From Candidatus Altimarinota bacterium (GTDB lineage: Bacteria; Patescibacteriota; Gracilibacteria; RBG-16-42-10): a DNA stretch of 8,960 nt. The first letter of the stretch is position 1; every line of letters begins with the position of its first letter. A program made the position numbers and the translations under genes. The stretch covers positions 1 through 8,960 of the forward strand of contig JAGNZB010000047.1 in NCBI GenBank assembly GCA_017984655.1, written 5' to 3'. This document shows positions 1-6,039 of this stretch, piece after piece. Below the pieces are notes generated by a model. It worked only from the letters and a program-made list of their open reading frames with translations, did not search any database and was not told the origin of the DNA.

Positions 1-1
1 C

Positions 2-121
2 AAATTCGCACTGCATCTCAAAGAATGCGAATGGCGATATAGCAAAGAATCCTTCACCCTCGAACAGGAACTTGGTACTATCCTCAAAAAGCACCTTAAA
101 TCTCTCCGTCTGCTAGTCTAG
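2..121 (+). CDS. C-terminal tail of an IS1595/ISXO2-like transposase (5' end outside window)
   Basis: An open frame enters from the left edge and ends at TAG 119-121, giving 39 residues. Near its start is the stretch LHLKECEWRYS. This resembles the C-terminal motif of IS1595/ISXO2-type DDE transposases (roughly F-x-LHLKE-x-EFR-F/Y-N), where it follows the catalytic core. The rest is a basic, leucine-rich helix, as expected for the end of such a protein. The catalytic residues lie outside the window, so it is unknown whether the element is intact. The gene converges on mutS: only 19 bases separate the two stop codons, and these contain the start of the AT-rich tandem repeat. The family call rests on one short motif recognised from memory. 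The open frame could also be chance, but its composition and motif argue for a real gene end. Confidence 0.5.
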   Translation, partial: KFALHLKECEWRYSKESFTLEQELGTILKKHLKSLRLLV

Positions 122-126
122 AGCCT

Positions 127-161
127 TTGTAATTTGTAATTTATAATTTGTAATTTGAATT
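127..161 (+). repeat. Heptanucleotide tandem repeat TTRTAAT, four units, overlapping the mutS 3' end
   Basis: Units read TTGTAAT (127-133), TTGTAAT (134-140), TTATAAT (141-147) and TTGTAAT (148-154), followed by a degenerate TTGAATT (155-161). The mutS stop codon (141-143 on the minus strand) lies inside the third unit, and the repeat encodes the last residues of MutS. The same unit in the opposite orientation forms another four-copy array at 4003-4030. No GC-rich stem is present, so it does not look like a normal intrinsic terminator. Confidence 0.85.
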
Positions 162-2660
162 CTGGTCTTTCCACTCTTTCAACTTCAGCAGTGCTTCCAT
201 TGGGCTTAGTTGATTGATATCTAGATGGTTGAGTTCGTGGACGAAAGTTGGTATCTCGACTGTTGGTTCTGTTGTGCTGTCTAGGAGTGTTGGTTGTTTG
301 ATGTCCGGAGATTTTGCTGTCTCTAGGGTGTGGAGAATCTGTTTTGCCTGCTGGAGAACTGTGCTTGGTAAGCCGGCTCGACGGGCTACTTCTAGACCAT
401 AGCTTTTGCCGACACCGCCCGGGACGATCTTGTAGAGGAATGTGATACTGCTGTTTTGTTCGGCAATCGCGACGCTGGCATTGAATGCGCCAGGGAGCTT
501 GTCGACTACATTGATCAGTTCATGATAGTGAGTGGCAAACAGTGTCTTTGCTTTGACAGTTTTGACTAGGTATTCACAAATTGCCCAAGCAATGCTGAGG
601 CCGTCATAGGTGGATGTGCCGCGGCCGATTTCATCGAGGATAATCAGACTTTTGCTAGTAGCACTGCGGAGAATATTGGCAGTCTCACTCATCTCTACCA
701 TAAATGTCGACATCCCTCGGAGCAAATGATCTTGGGCTCCGATACGAGTGAAAATACGATCTACCATTGGTAAATGAGCTCGAGTTGCTGGCACAAAACT
801 ACCGATCAAGAATAAAATTTCAATCAATGCTACTTGGCGCAGATAAGTACTTTTGCCACCCATATTCGGTCCGGTGATCAGCATCAACTGATGATCTTGC
901 TGATCAAGCTCAGTGTCATTGGCAATAAATGATGGGCCCATTTTCTTGGCGATAATCGGGTGACGACCACCTTCGATCGTCAGCGTCTCATCATCACTGA
1001 TAGTAGGCCGGACAAAGTGATACTGTGTCGCTGTCTCGGCATGACTGACCCAGACATCTAGCTCAGCAACTTGTTGTGCTAGTTCTTGTAGCCGGTCTTT
1101 CTCAGCAATTACTTGCTGACAGAGCTGATCAAATAATACTGTTTGACGAGTTTGTGCTTTTTCATTGGCAGTCAGGTAGGTTGCTTCGAATGCGTGGAGG
1201 GTAGTAGATGAATAACGCTCTGCATTGACTAGTGTTTGTTTGCGGATCAAGTGGGCAATCTTTTCTGGTGTGGCGTCGCGGAGACTGGCTTTGGAGATCT
1301 CAATAAAGAATCCAGTAATGTTATTGAAACGCACTTTCAAGTTGGTAATCTCAGTTTTTTGTTGTTCTTCTGCTTCGTACTGACTAAGCCACTGTTGGCT
1401 ATCGGCTACGGTGCTGCGGATCTGATCGAGCTCTGGATCAAAACCAGGTCGGATCCATTCACCCTCACCAGCAGTCAATGGCAAGATCTCAGTGCTCAGT
1501 GCTGTGGTGAGGAGATTGAGAATGTCAGTTGGTGGTACTAAGGCTTGGGCTAAATTACTAATGATTGCTTGAGGAAATTGAGTGATATGACTAGCTAGGG
1601 GTAATAAGACTTGGAGGGTCGCCAGTAAATGACCGAGATCTCTCGGGCTAGCACTTTTGAGGGCAATTTTGGCAACTACTTTCTCAATATCACTACATTG
1701 CTTGAGATAGCCTTGGATATCTTGGCGGAACTGACTGGATTGGCAGAGTGCTGTGACTAGGTCAAGCCGATGGGTGATCAGTTTGGCATCAGCCAAAGGA
1801 TGCAGGAGCATACTATGGAGAAGGCGATAGCCATGTGCGGTCACCGTAGCATTGATACTGTCCAGTAATGATCCATGGACTTTGCCATCATGAGCATTAC
1901 GGACGATATCTAAGTTTCTCACCGTCATCTCATCGAGAGCGACCGTGGGTAGGGTGCTTTGTTGCTCTGCGTGCAGATGATAGGCCTCGGTTTGTTGGGT
2001 TTGACTAATGTACTGACGGAGCATGGTATCGGGGGCATTGCCCGCGGCCACACTACTGATCAGGACATTGAGATTGCTCTGGTCCAAGAGTGGCTTCACT
2101 ACAGCAATCAATGATGCGGGGATCAGCAGTTCTTGTGGGTCACGAATCCGAATCTGATCAATAATGTCGGGAAGAGTGGTGCCGTGACCGGGGAGTAGCT
2201 CACCAGTGCTGACATTACAAAACAAAATTTCCCAATAGCCTTGACGCTGATTGATGGCGGCCAACAATCGAATCTGATGTTGTTCGTCGGTGTCATTGAT
2301 CATGGTGCCAGGAGTGACCACTCGGGTGACGCTTCTTTCCACAATACCGGGTAAGTCAGGACTGCTAGTCTGATTGCAAATAGCAATCTTGTAACCAGCT
2401 TTGATCAGCTTGCGAATATATTGTTCGCTACTAAAGTGGGGAAATCCACACATCGCAATCTCATTCTCGCTTCCTTTGTGACGAGCTGTCAGTGCTAGGT
2501 GGAGGACGGAGCTCGCGATCTCGGCGTCACTAGCAAACATCTCGTAAAAGTCCCCCAATCGAAAGAGCAGAATGCAGTCTTGGTGATTGGCTTTGATGCT
2601 GAAATACTGACGCAACATCGGCGTTAGTTTCTTGGTGGGGGTGGATGAGTCAACCGGCAT
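141..2660 (-). CDS. mutS: DNA mismatch repair protein MutS
   Basis: MutS1-type mismatch recognition ATPase, which binds mispaired bases and signals repair. With the ATG at 2660 it has 839 residues, close to the usual 850. Visible parts: an N-terminal TPMLRQYFSIK, normally among the first residues of MutS; the mismatch-wedge motif GDFYEMF (Phe 38, Glu 40); a long core/lever region; Walker A GPNMGGKST (597-605); Walker B LIILDE (672-677) followed by the signature GRGTSTYDG; and a dimer-interface helix region GKSYGLEVARRAGLP (751-765). QPTLL (789-793) resembles the beta-clamp-binding motif of MutS, and SPMEALLKLKEW is the usual C-terminal helix. The last residues (NSNYKL) come from the AT repeat. 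The frame also opens at a GTG at 2720. I prefer 2660 because the extra 20 residues precede the family's normal N-terminus and would overlap the candidate promoter. No clear Shine-Dalgarno is seen. The gene diverges from holB. No mutL is in the window. Confidence 0.97.
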   Translation of the reverse strand: MPVDSSTPTKKLTPMLRQYFSIKANHQDCILLFRLGDFYEMFASDAEIASSVLHLALTARHKGSENEIAMCGFPHFSSEQYIRKLIKAGYKIAICNQTSSPDLPGIVERSVTRVVTPGTMINDTDEQHQIRLLAAINQRQGYWEILFCNVSTGELLPGHGTTLPDIIDQIRIRDPQELLIPASLIAVVKPLLDQSNLNVLISSVAAGNAPDTMLRQYISQTQQTEAYHLHAEQQSTLPTVALDEMTVRNLDIVRNAHDGKVHGSLLDSINATVTAHGYRLLHSMLLHPLADAKLITHRLDLVTALCQSSQFRQDIQGYLKQCSDIEKVVAKIALKSASPRDLGHLLATLQVLLPLASHITQFPQAIISNLAQALVPPTDILNLLTTALSTEILPLTAGEGEWIRPGFDPELDQIRSTVADSQQWLSQYEAEEQQKTEITNLKVRFNNITGFFIEISKASLRDATPEKIAHLIRKQTLVNAERYSSTTLHAFEATYLTANEKAQTRQTVLFDQLCQQVIAEKDRLQELAQQVAELDVWVSHAETATQYHFVRPTISDDETLTIEGGRHPIIAKKMGPSFIANDTELDQQDHQLMLITGPNMGGKSTYLRQVALIEILFLIGSFVPATRAHLPMVDRIFTRIGAQDHLLRGMSTFMVEMSETANILRSATSKSLIILDEIGRGTSTYDGLSIAWAICEYLVKTVKAKTLFATHYHELINVVDKLPGAFNASVAIAEQNSSITFLYKIVPGGVGKSYGLEVARRAGLPSTVLQQAKQILHTLETAKSPDIKQPTLLDSTTEPTVEIPTFVHELNHLDINQLSPMEALLKLKEWKDQNSNYKL

Positions 2661-2685
2661 AGGGCATTCAACAGATGGTAAGGTT

Positions 2686-2714
2686 ATGGTATCTTCTCGA
2701 TACCTGTCTCGCAA
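2686..2714 (-). promoter_or_regulatory. Candidate sigma-70 promoter for mutS
   Basis: On the minus strand TTGCGA (2709-2714) and TACCAT (2686-2691) are separated by exactly 17 bases. Each matches the sigma-70 consensus at four of six positions. Transcription would start near 2675-2680, about 15-20 bases before the ATG at 2660, which fits the shorter MutS start. The matches are weak and the region is short, so this could be chance. Confidence 0.35.
2688..2704. promoter_or_regulatory. Small inverted repeat in the mutS/holB divergent region
   Basis: GGTATC (2688-2693) and GATACC (2699-2704) form a perfect 6-bp dyad around a 5-base centre (TTCTC). It overlaps the candidate mutS -10 element and lies 19 bases before the holB ATG. 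That is where an operator controlling both genes would sit. A dyad this short can occur by chance, and no regulator can be named. Confidence 0.3.
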
Positions 2715-2722
2715 GTTCACTT

Positions 2723-3394
2723 ATGAAACATCCAGAGCATGCATTGTCACAGCAAATCAAGCAAGGTAAATCTTTTCATGTTTACCTACTCTATACTGAG
2801 TCGCCTGATTTCTTGCAGACCAATCTCGAACAGATCGTCACCGAGCTCAAAGGTGGCGTAGCTGTCGATCACTTTCAGCTCGCGCCTCTCGAGGGCAGTA
2901 TTGATGTCGATGCCACTCGGGTGTTTCGGAAGCACTTTCAATTACAAGCGGTGACTGCGATGCGCATCGGGGTGATCGAACAAATTGATCTGATGACATT
3001 GCCTGCTCAGCAGATGTTGTTGAAGCTGTTGGAAGAGGCACCCGCACATACGATATTTTTGCTGACCACGACTCGGATTCGTTTGGTGAGCAAACCTTTG
3101 CTATCGCGGGTCAGTGTTTGGCGTCTTGGTGGCAGTGGCGAGGTAGCCGCTATCCCGCATGCTGACATATTTGATCAGCTGTTTTCGAGTGAGCTTGCCC
3201 TCTTCAAAAAGCAACCACTGATCGATAAGCTAGATAAGCAAACAACTTGGTCCTCGATCAGTCGAGATCTCTCCCTCTATCTCTGGCAGCACCGTAGTGA
3301 TCTCCCCACTGTTCAGAAATGGTTGTTTACATTATCATTGGCGCAATCACATAGTAAGGTGAAGCCATTGTTGGAATACTTTTTCTTGACTTGA
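2723..3394 (+). CDS. holB: DNA polymerase III delta'-like clamp-loader subunit, short form
   Basis: Clamp-loader AAA+ protein, expected to help load the sliding clamp at replication forks. From the ATG at 2723 it has 223 residues. The region 82-132 is diagnostic. It has a degenerate Walker B (IGVIEQIDLMT), then PAQQMLLKLLEEAPAHTIFLLTTT, the classic delta'/gamma 'LLK-LEEPP-T-F-L-T' block with sensor 1, and then LLSRVSV in place of the SRC box. No Walker A P-loop is seen at the N-terminus, which fits the non-ATP-binding delta' rather than gamma/tau. The protein is about one third shorter than typical delta' (about 330), so the C-terminal collar domain is reduced. An in-frame ATG at 2675 would add 16 residues but run through the divergent promoter region, so I chose 2723. 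No Shine-Dalgarno is obvious. The stop is TGA at 3392-3394, one base before the next gene. Confidence 0.8.
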   Translation: MKHPEHALSQQIKQGKSFHVYLLYTESPDFLQTNLEQIVTELKGGVAVDHFQLAPLEGSIDVDATRVFRKHFQLQAVTAMRIGVIEQIDLMTLPAQQMLLKLLEEAPAHTIFLLTTTRIRLVSKPLLSRVSVWRLGGSGEVAAIPHADIFDQLFSSELALFKKQPLIDKLDKQTTWSSISRDLSLYLWQHRSDLPTVQKWLFTLSLAQSHSKVKPLLEYFFLT

Positions 3395-3395
3395 T

Positions 3396-3995
3396 ATGAA
3401 TGCATTTTGGTTGTCCTTGGCTAGTGTCTCTTGGTTGACAATTGGGATTACCGTAGCGAGACGTTTGTATCTCTACTACCGAGGGGTTCGTTTGCCACTG
3501 CATGAAGAATTTGGTGTGCCTGATCAGATTGCAGAACAAACTATCAATCTAGAGCGGATGTTCCAGAATAGTCTGCACGACATGTCATTCTCAGAACTGA
3601 TCAAGATCGCTGATAAAATTGGTCAGAAAAAAGACTACAAAAAAGTGGTCAAGTATTTGGAAGAAACGCTGAAGCGTGATTTGCCACCTGATCACTATAT
3701 TGATGTCCATGTCCGTCTGGTCGAAGCGTATTTGGCTTTGCAGGATTATCCTCGTGCGTTGGTTGTCGTCAATAAGCTCATTTTCCATTTCCCAGACAAT
3801 ATCGAGTGGTATGAGCAGGCAGCCAAGATTCAAATGCTTGCTGGAAAATATGAAGAAGCAGTAAAAACATTAGAGATCCTCATCGATCGAGCACCCAAGA
3901 AAGAGTACATAGAATTATTGGCCCGAGCCTACCGTCGCTTGAAGCTCCATGATAAAGCAAGAGCGATTTATCAAGATGTGCATCGGCTGCGATAA
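3396..3995 (+). CDS. Membrane-anchored tetratricopeptide repeat (TPR) protein
   Basis: A 199-residue protein with one hydrophobic N-terminal segment (about residues 4-21, followed by RR), then a linker and a helical repeat domain. The linker after the membrane helix starts with basic residues, suggesting that the TPR part faces the cytoplasm. Four TPR-like helix pairs can be read at about 70-93, 103-136, 137-168 and 170-199, with the usual pattern of small and aromatic residues (for example AYLALQDYPRAL, AKIQMLAGKYEEAV and ARAYRRLKLHDKA). TPRs bind other proteins; no catalytic motif is present and the partner is unknown. Its ATG follows the holB TGA by one base (TGATATG), so translation is very likely coupled to holB in one transcript. 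The transcript ends at the terminator at 4091-4126. The specific function is not recognisable. Confidence 0.85.
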   Translation: MNAFWLSLASVSWLTIGITVARRLYLYYRGVRLPLHEEFGVPDQIAEQTINLERMFQNSLHDMSFSELIKIADKIGQKKDYKKVVKYLEETLKRDLPPDHYIDVHVRLVEAYLALQDYPRALVVVNKLIFHFPDNIEWYEQAAKIQMLAGKYEEAVKTLEILIDRAPKKEYIELLARAYRRLKLHDKARAIYQDVHRLR

Positions 3996-4002
3996 TAAGG
4001 GA

Positions 4003-4033
4003 ATTATAAATTACAAATTACAAATTATAAATT
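4003..4033 (-). repeat. Heptanucleotide tandem repeat, four units, inverted relative to the copy at 127-154
   Basis: On the plus strand the units are ATTATAA (4003-4009), ATTACAA (4010-4016), ATTACAA (4017-4023) and ATTATAA (4024-4030), then a partial ATT. Read on the minus strand this is TTATAAT, TTGTAAT, TTGTAAT, TTATAAT: the same TTRTAAT unit as at the mutS 3' end. It starts eight bases after the TPR gene's stop codon and is non-coding here. Confidence 0.85.
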
Positions 4034-4065
4034 GGGCTCAATGGGGGCTTCATTCTTATTCCTTC

Positions 4066-4074
4066 ATTTGTAAT
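4066..4074 (+). repeat. Single TTGTAAT unit in the opposite orientation
   Basis: ATTTGTAAT is the exact reverse complement of ATTACAAAT at 4010-4018 and again at 4017-4025. It could pair with either to form a 9-bp AT-only stem around a loop of about 40-50 bases just before the terminator. It may be a decayed remnant of a second array or a coincidence in AT-rich DNA. Confidence 0.4.
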
Positions 4075-4090
4075 TGATTTCTCTCATATC

Positions 4091-4126
4091 AAAAAAGGCA
4101 CTCTAATTATCATGAGTGCCTTTTTT
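4091..4126. terminator. Bidirectional intrinsic terminator between the TPR gene and the rpoD-adk gene
   Basis: A perfect stem GGCACTC (4097-4103) / GAGTGCC (4114-4120) with a 10-base loop is flanked by A6 (4091-4096) on the left and T6 (4121-4126) on the right. Each strand therefore gives a hairpin followed by a U run. It can end both the rightward holB-TPR transcript and the leftward transcript from rpoD-adk, whose stop codon is 12 bases away. Confidence 0.92.
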
Positions 4127-4138
4127 ATGATTGTATGT

Positions 4139-6028
4139 TTACTTTCGTGCTGCTTTTCGTTTTTTATCTAATCCAAATCCCTCCAATCTATCAGTCATAG
4201 TGGTATAGACATCTTCTTCTCGTTCATCAGCATTGATGCTGATCAGCTTGCCCATCTTCTCATAGAGAGAGACAATTGGTGAGGTCTCTTGGTAGTAGTT
4301 GCTGAGGCGCAATTTCATGCCGACGATATTGTCTTCTTTGACGAGCTTGAGGTCGTTGTCACACTTCTCACATGTCTCTAGGGCTGAGTCAGCTGAGTAG
4401 ATACTTTGGCAGTAGCTACAGACTTTCTTTTTGGTGATGCGAGTCAAGGCGTGGTCGTCGCCAACATTGAATAAGACTGCGACAAAATTACGTTTGTATT
4501 GACTGATCAGACGGTTGAAGAAGTCAGCTTGAGCGAGGTTGCGAGGGAAACCATCAAAGATGATTGGTTTCTCACTGCTAATATTCTTGATGAAGTTCTC
4601 CACTACTTGTTGCAAGATGTCACTAGGGATTACTTGTCCTCCTGTTAGGAGTTGCTTGACCTTGCGTCCGAGCTGCGTGTCTTGCTTCATCGTCTTTTGG
4701 AGCTCAAATGGCAAGTCGAAAACAGCCATGTCATAAAGCTTGGTCAACTTACCTGCTTGAGTGGTCTTACCTGATCCCGGTGGTCCAAAAAAGACTAGAT
4801 CGGGGAAGTAATTGAAACTCATACTAGTATTGAGGAAGTTGAGATCATTGTCTTGAGCTTGTTCTGCTTTGCTCAAGTTGATTCTCACACTATCGGGATG
4901 TTCACGGAGCTTGACCAAAGCTTTGGCTTCGATCTGACGAATACGCTCACGAGTGACGCCAAATTCCTGGCCCACCTCTTCTAATGTGTGCCCAATACCA
5001 TCATCCAAACCGAAACGCATGCGGATGATTTTTTGTTCACGAGGAGTGAGTGAATCAAGGAGGCGGTGGACATCTTCTTTCAGTAGTTGTCGAGCAGCCT
5101 GTGATGATGGACTGAGGGTGACATCATCTTCAATAAAGTCACCGAGTTTACCAGAATTATCACCATCAGAGCCAACAGGGGCTTCCAGGGAGACAATGTC
5201 TTGTGAAATCTTCTTGATATAGCGAATCTTTTTCACATCCATATCCATCTCTGAGGCGATTTCTTCAATCAGTGGCTCACGGCCGAGCTCTTGCACAAGA
5301 CGGCGCTGGGTATGGGTGAATTTATTGATCGTCTCCACCATGTGTACAGGAATACGAATGGTGCGTGCTTGATCAGCAATCGCCCGAGTGATCGCCTGAC
5401 GAATCCACCATGTCGCATAGGTAGAAAATTTGAAACCTTTGCGATAATCAAATTTTTCTACCGCACGAAAGAGACCGATATTGCCTTCCTGAATCAAGTC
5501 GAGCAATGACAAACCACGGCCAACATATTTCTTGGCGATACTAACGACCAGACGGAGATTTGCTTCGGCAAGTTGGCGCTTGGCTACGGGGTCATTCTTA
5601 GTGATGCGTTTTGCCAGCATCACTTCTTCCTCTGCATTGAGGAGCTCTACACGGCCGATCTCGCGCAAATACATGCGGATAGAATCGCCAGCGATATCAC
5701 CAAGGGCGAAGTTTTTCTTGTTGGTAGAAAGAAATTTGTCACGCAGTTTTTCTTCTGAGCTTTTGTCTTTGGCTTCTTTTGGTTCTTTTTCTTTTTGAGA
5801 TTGCCAAATGAATTGTTCCTGACTATCGACGATCTCGATACCATGCTCGAGGAATTGCATCATCACATCTTCGACAACTTCCAGGTTGGTTTCAAACTCT
5901 GGAATTGCGTGCATCACTTCTTGTTGTGTGACAAAGCCTTGTTCTTTTCCTTTTTTGATTAGTAAACGTACTTCAGCAGGATATTTTGCTAGGGAGTCTT
6001 GTTCACGTTTGATACTTTTTTTTCCCAC
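4139..6028 (-). CDS. rpoD: Primary sigma-70 factor RpoD fused to a C-terminal adenylate-kinase-fold domain
   Basis: A 629-residue protein. Residues 1-378 are a primary sigma factor: region 1.1 (about 18-69), an acidic/lysine-rich spacer, region 1.2 (112-143), region 2 (155-225, with [27 protein letters not shown] split across 2.1-2.2 and [14 protein letters not shown] for -10 recognition), region 3 (226-302, including the 3.2 finger LGDFIEDD) and region 4 (about 321-378, with the -35 helix-turn-helix [20 protein letters not shown]). After a linker of about 27 residues the same frame continues into a complete nucleoside monophosphate kinase domain (about 406-629). The start is GTG; no in-frame ATG lies nearby. 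It begins 11 bases after the dnaG stop, as in the classical dnaG-rpoD operon, with no clear Shine-Dalgarno, so translation is probably coupled. Free-standing RpoD of this type normally ends just after region 4. Both halves are unmistakable. Whether the cell makes one chain, or also the kinase alone from Met 403, cannot be told from sequence. Confidence 0.95.
   Translation of the reverse strand: MGKKSIKREQDSLAKYPAEVRLLIKKGKEQGFVTQQEVMHAIPEFETNLEVVEDVMMQFLEHGIEIVDSQEQFIWQSQKEKEPKEAKDKSSEEKLRDKFLSTNKKNFALGDIAGDSIRMYLREIGRVELLNAEEEVMLAKRITKNDPVAKRQLAEANLRLVVSIAKKYVGRGLSLLDLIQEGNIGLFRAVEKFDYRKGFKFSTYATWWIRQAITRAIADQARTIRIPVHMVETINKFTHTQRRLVQELGREPLIEEIASEMDMDVKKIRYIKKISQDIVSLEAPVGSDGDNSGKLGDFIEDDVTLSPSSQAARQLLKEDVHRLLDSLTPREQKIIRMRFGLDDGIGHTLEEVGQEFGVTRERIRQIEAKALVKLREHPDSVRINLSKAEQAQDNDLNFLNTSMSFNYFPDLVFFGPPGSGKTTQAGKLTKLYDMAVFDLPFELQKTMKQDTQLGRKVKQLLTGGQVIPSDILQQVVENFIKNISSEKPIIFDGFPRNLAQADFFNRLISQYKRNFVAVLFNVGDDHALTRITKKKVCSYCQSIYSADSALETCEKCDNDLKLVKEDNIVGMKLRLSNYYQETSPIVSLYEKMGKLISINADEREEDVYTTMTDRLEGFGLDKKRKAARK
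4142..4822 (-). other. Adenylate-kinase-like domain of the sigma fusion (Met 403 to Lys 629)
   Basis: This segment alone would be a 227-residue long-form adenylate kinase. It shows the P-loop [10 protein letters not shown] (415-424), DGFPR (492-496) followed by Q500, and a lid with C537-C540 and C553-C556 that should bind zinc, as in many bacterial Adk proteins. Aligned by eye to E. coli Adk, the NMP-binding motif STGDMLR has become DLPFELQ (438-444). The residues matching T31 and R36 are thus Leu and Gln. The lid arginine R123 is Lys 534 and R156 is Val 563. Residues matching K13, R88, R119 and R167 are kept (K421, R496, R530, R574). The ATP site looks functional, while the acceptor site and phosphate clamp look altered. 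A kinase with changed specificity, a weak enzyme or a nucleotide sensor are all possible. Confidence 0.85.
6016..6023 (-). other. A8 homopolymer immediately after the rpoD start codon
   Basis: The coding strand reads GTG GG followed by eight A residues, so codons 2 to 5 (Gly-Lys-Lys-Ser) contain the run. Such runs are prone to polymerase slippage and to sequencing errors. Here the frame upstream and downstream is consistent with one intact gene, and the homopolymer may also help open mRNA structure around a start that lacks a Shine-Dalgarno. Confidence 0.5.
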
Positions 6029-6039
6029 AGTGGAATGAG

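Noticed and set aside
127..161. CRISPR-like or origin-type repeat array
   Set aside because: Units are 7 bp, directly adjacent and lack spacers, and there are no cas genes, DnaA boxes or replication-initiator gene nearby.
1236..1541. 101-codon plus-strand open frame
   Set aside because: It lies wholly antisense to the well-conserved mutS core and has no recognisable domain; it is a shadow frame.
2661..2720. Longer MutS from a GTG at 2720
   Set aside because: The extra 20 residues precede the usual MutS N-terminus and cover the divergent promoter region; the ATG at 2660 fits the family better, though this is not proven.
3392..3398. TGA recoding joining holB and the TPR gene
   Set aside because: The two genes are in different frames and the TGA sits exactly at a start junction, so it acts as a normal stop.
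4780..4900. Frameshift error creating the sigma-kinase fusion
   Set aside because: Both halves and the linker share one frame with no homopolymer at the junction, so a simple indel is unlikely. A single-base error in a lost stop codon cannot be excluded and is listed as a check.
4953..5222. 89-codon plus-strand open frame
   Set aside because: It is antisense to sigma regions 3 and 4, and its composition follows from the conserved coding strand.
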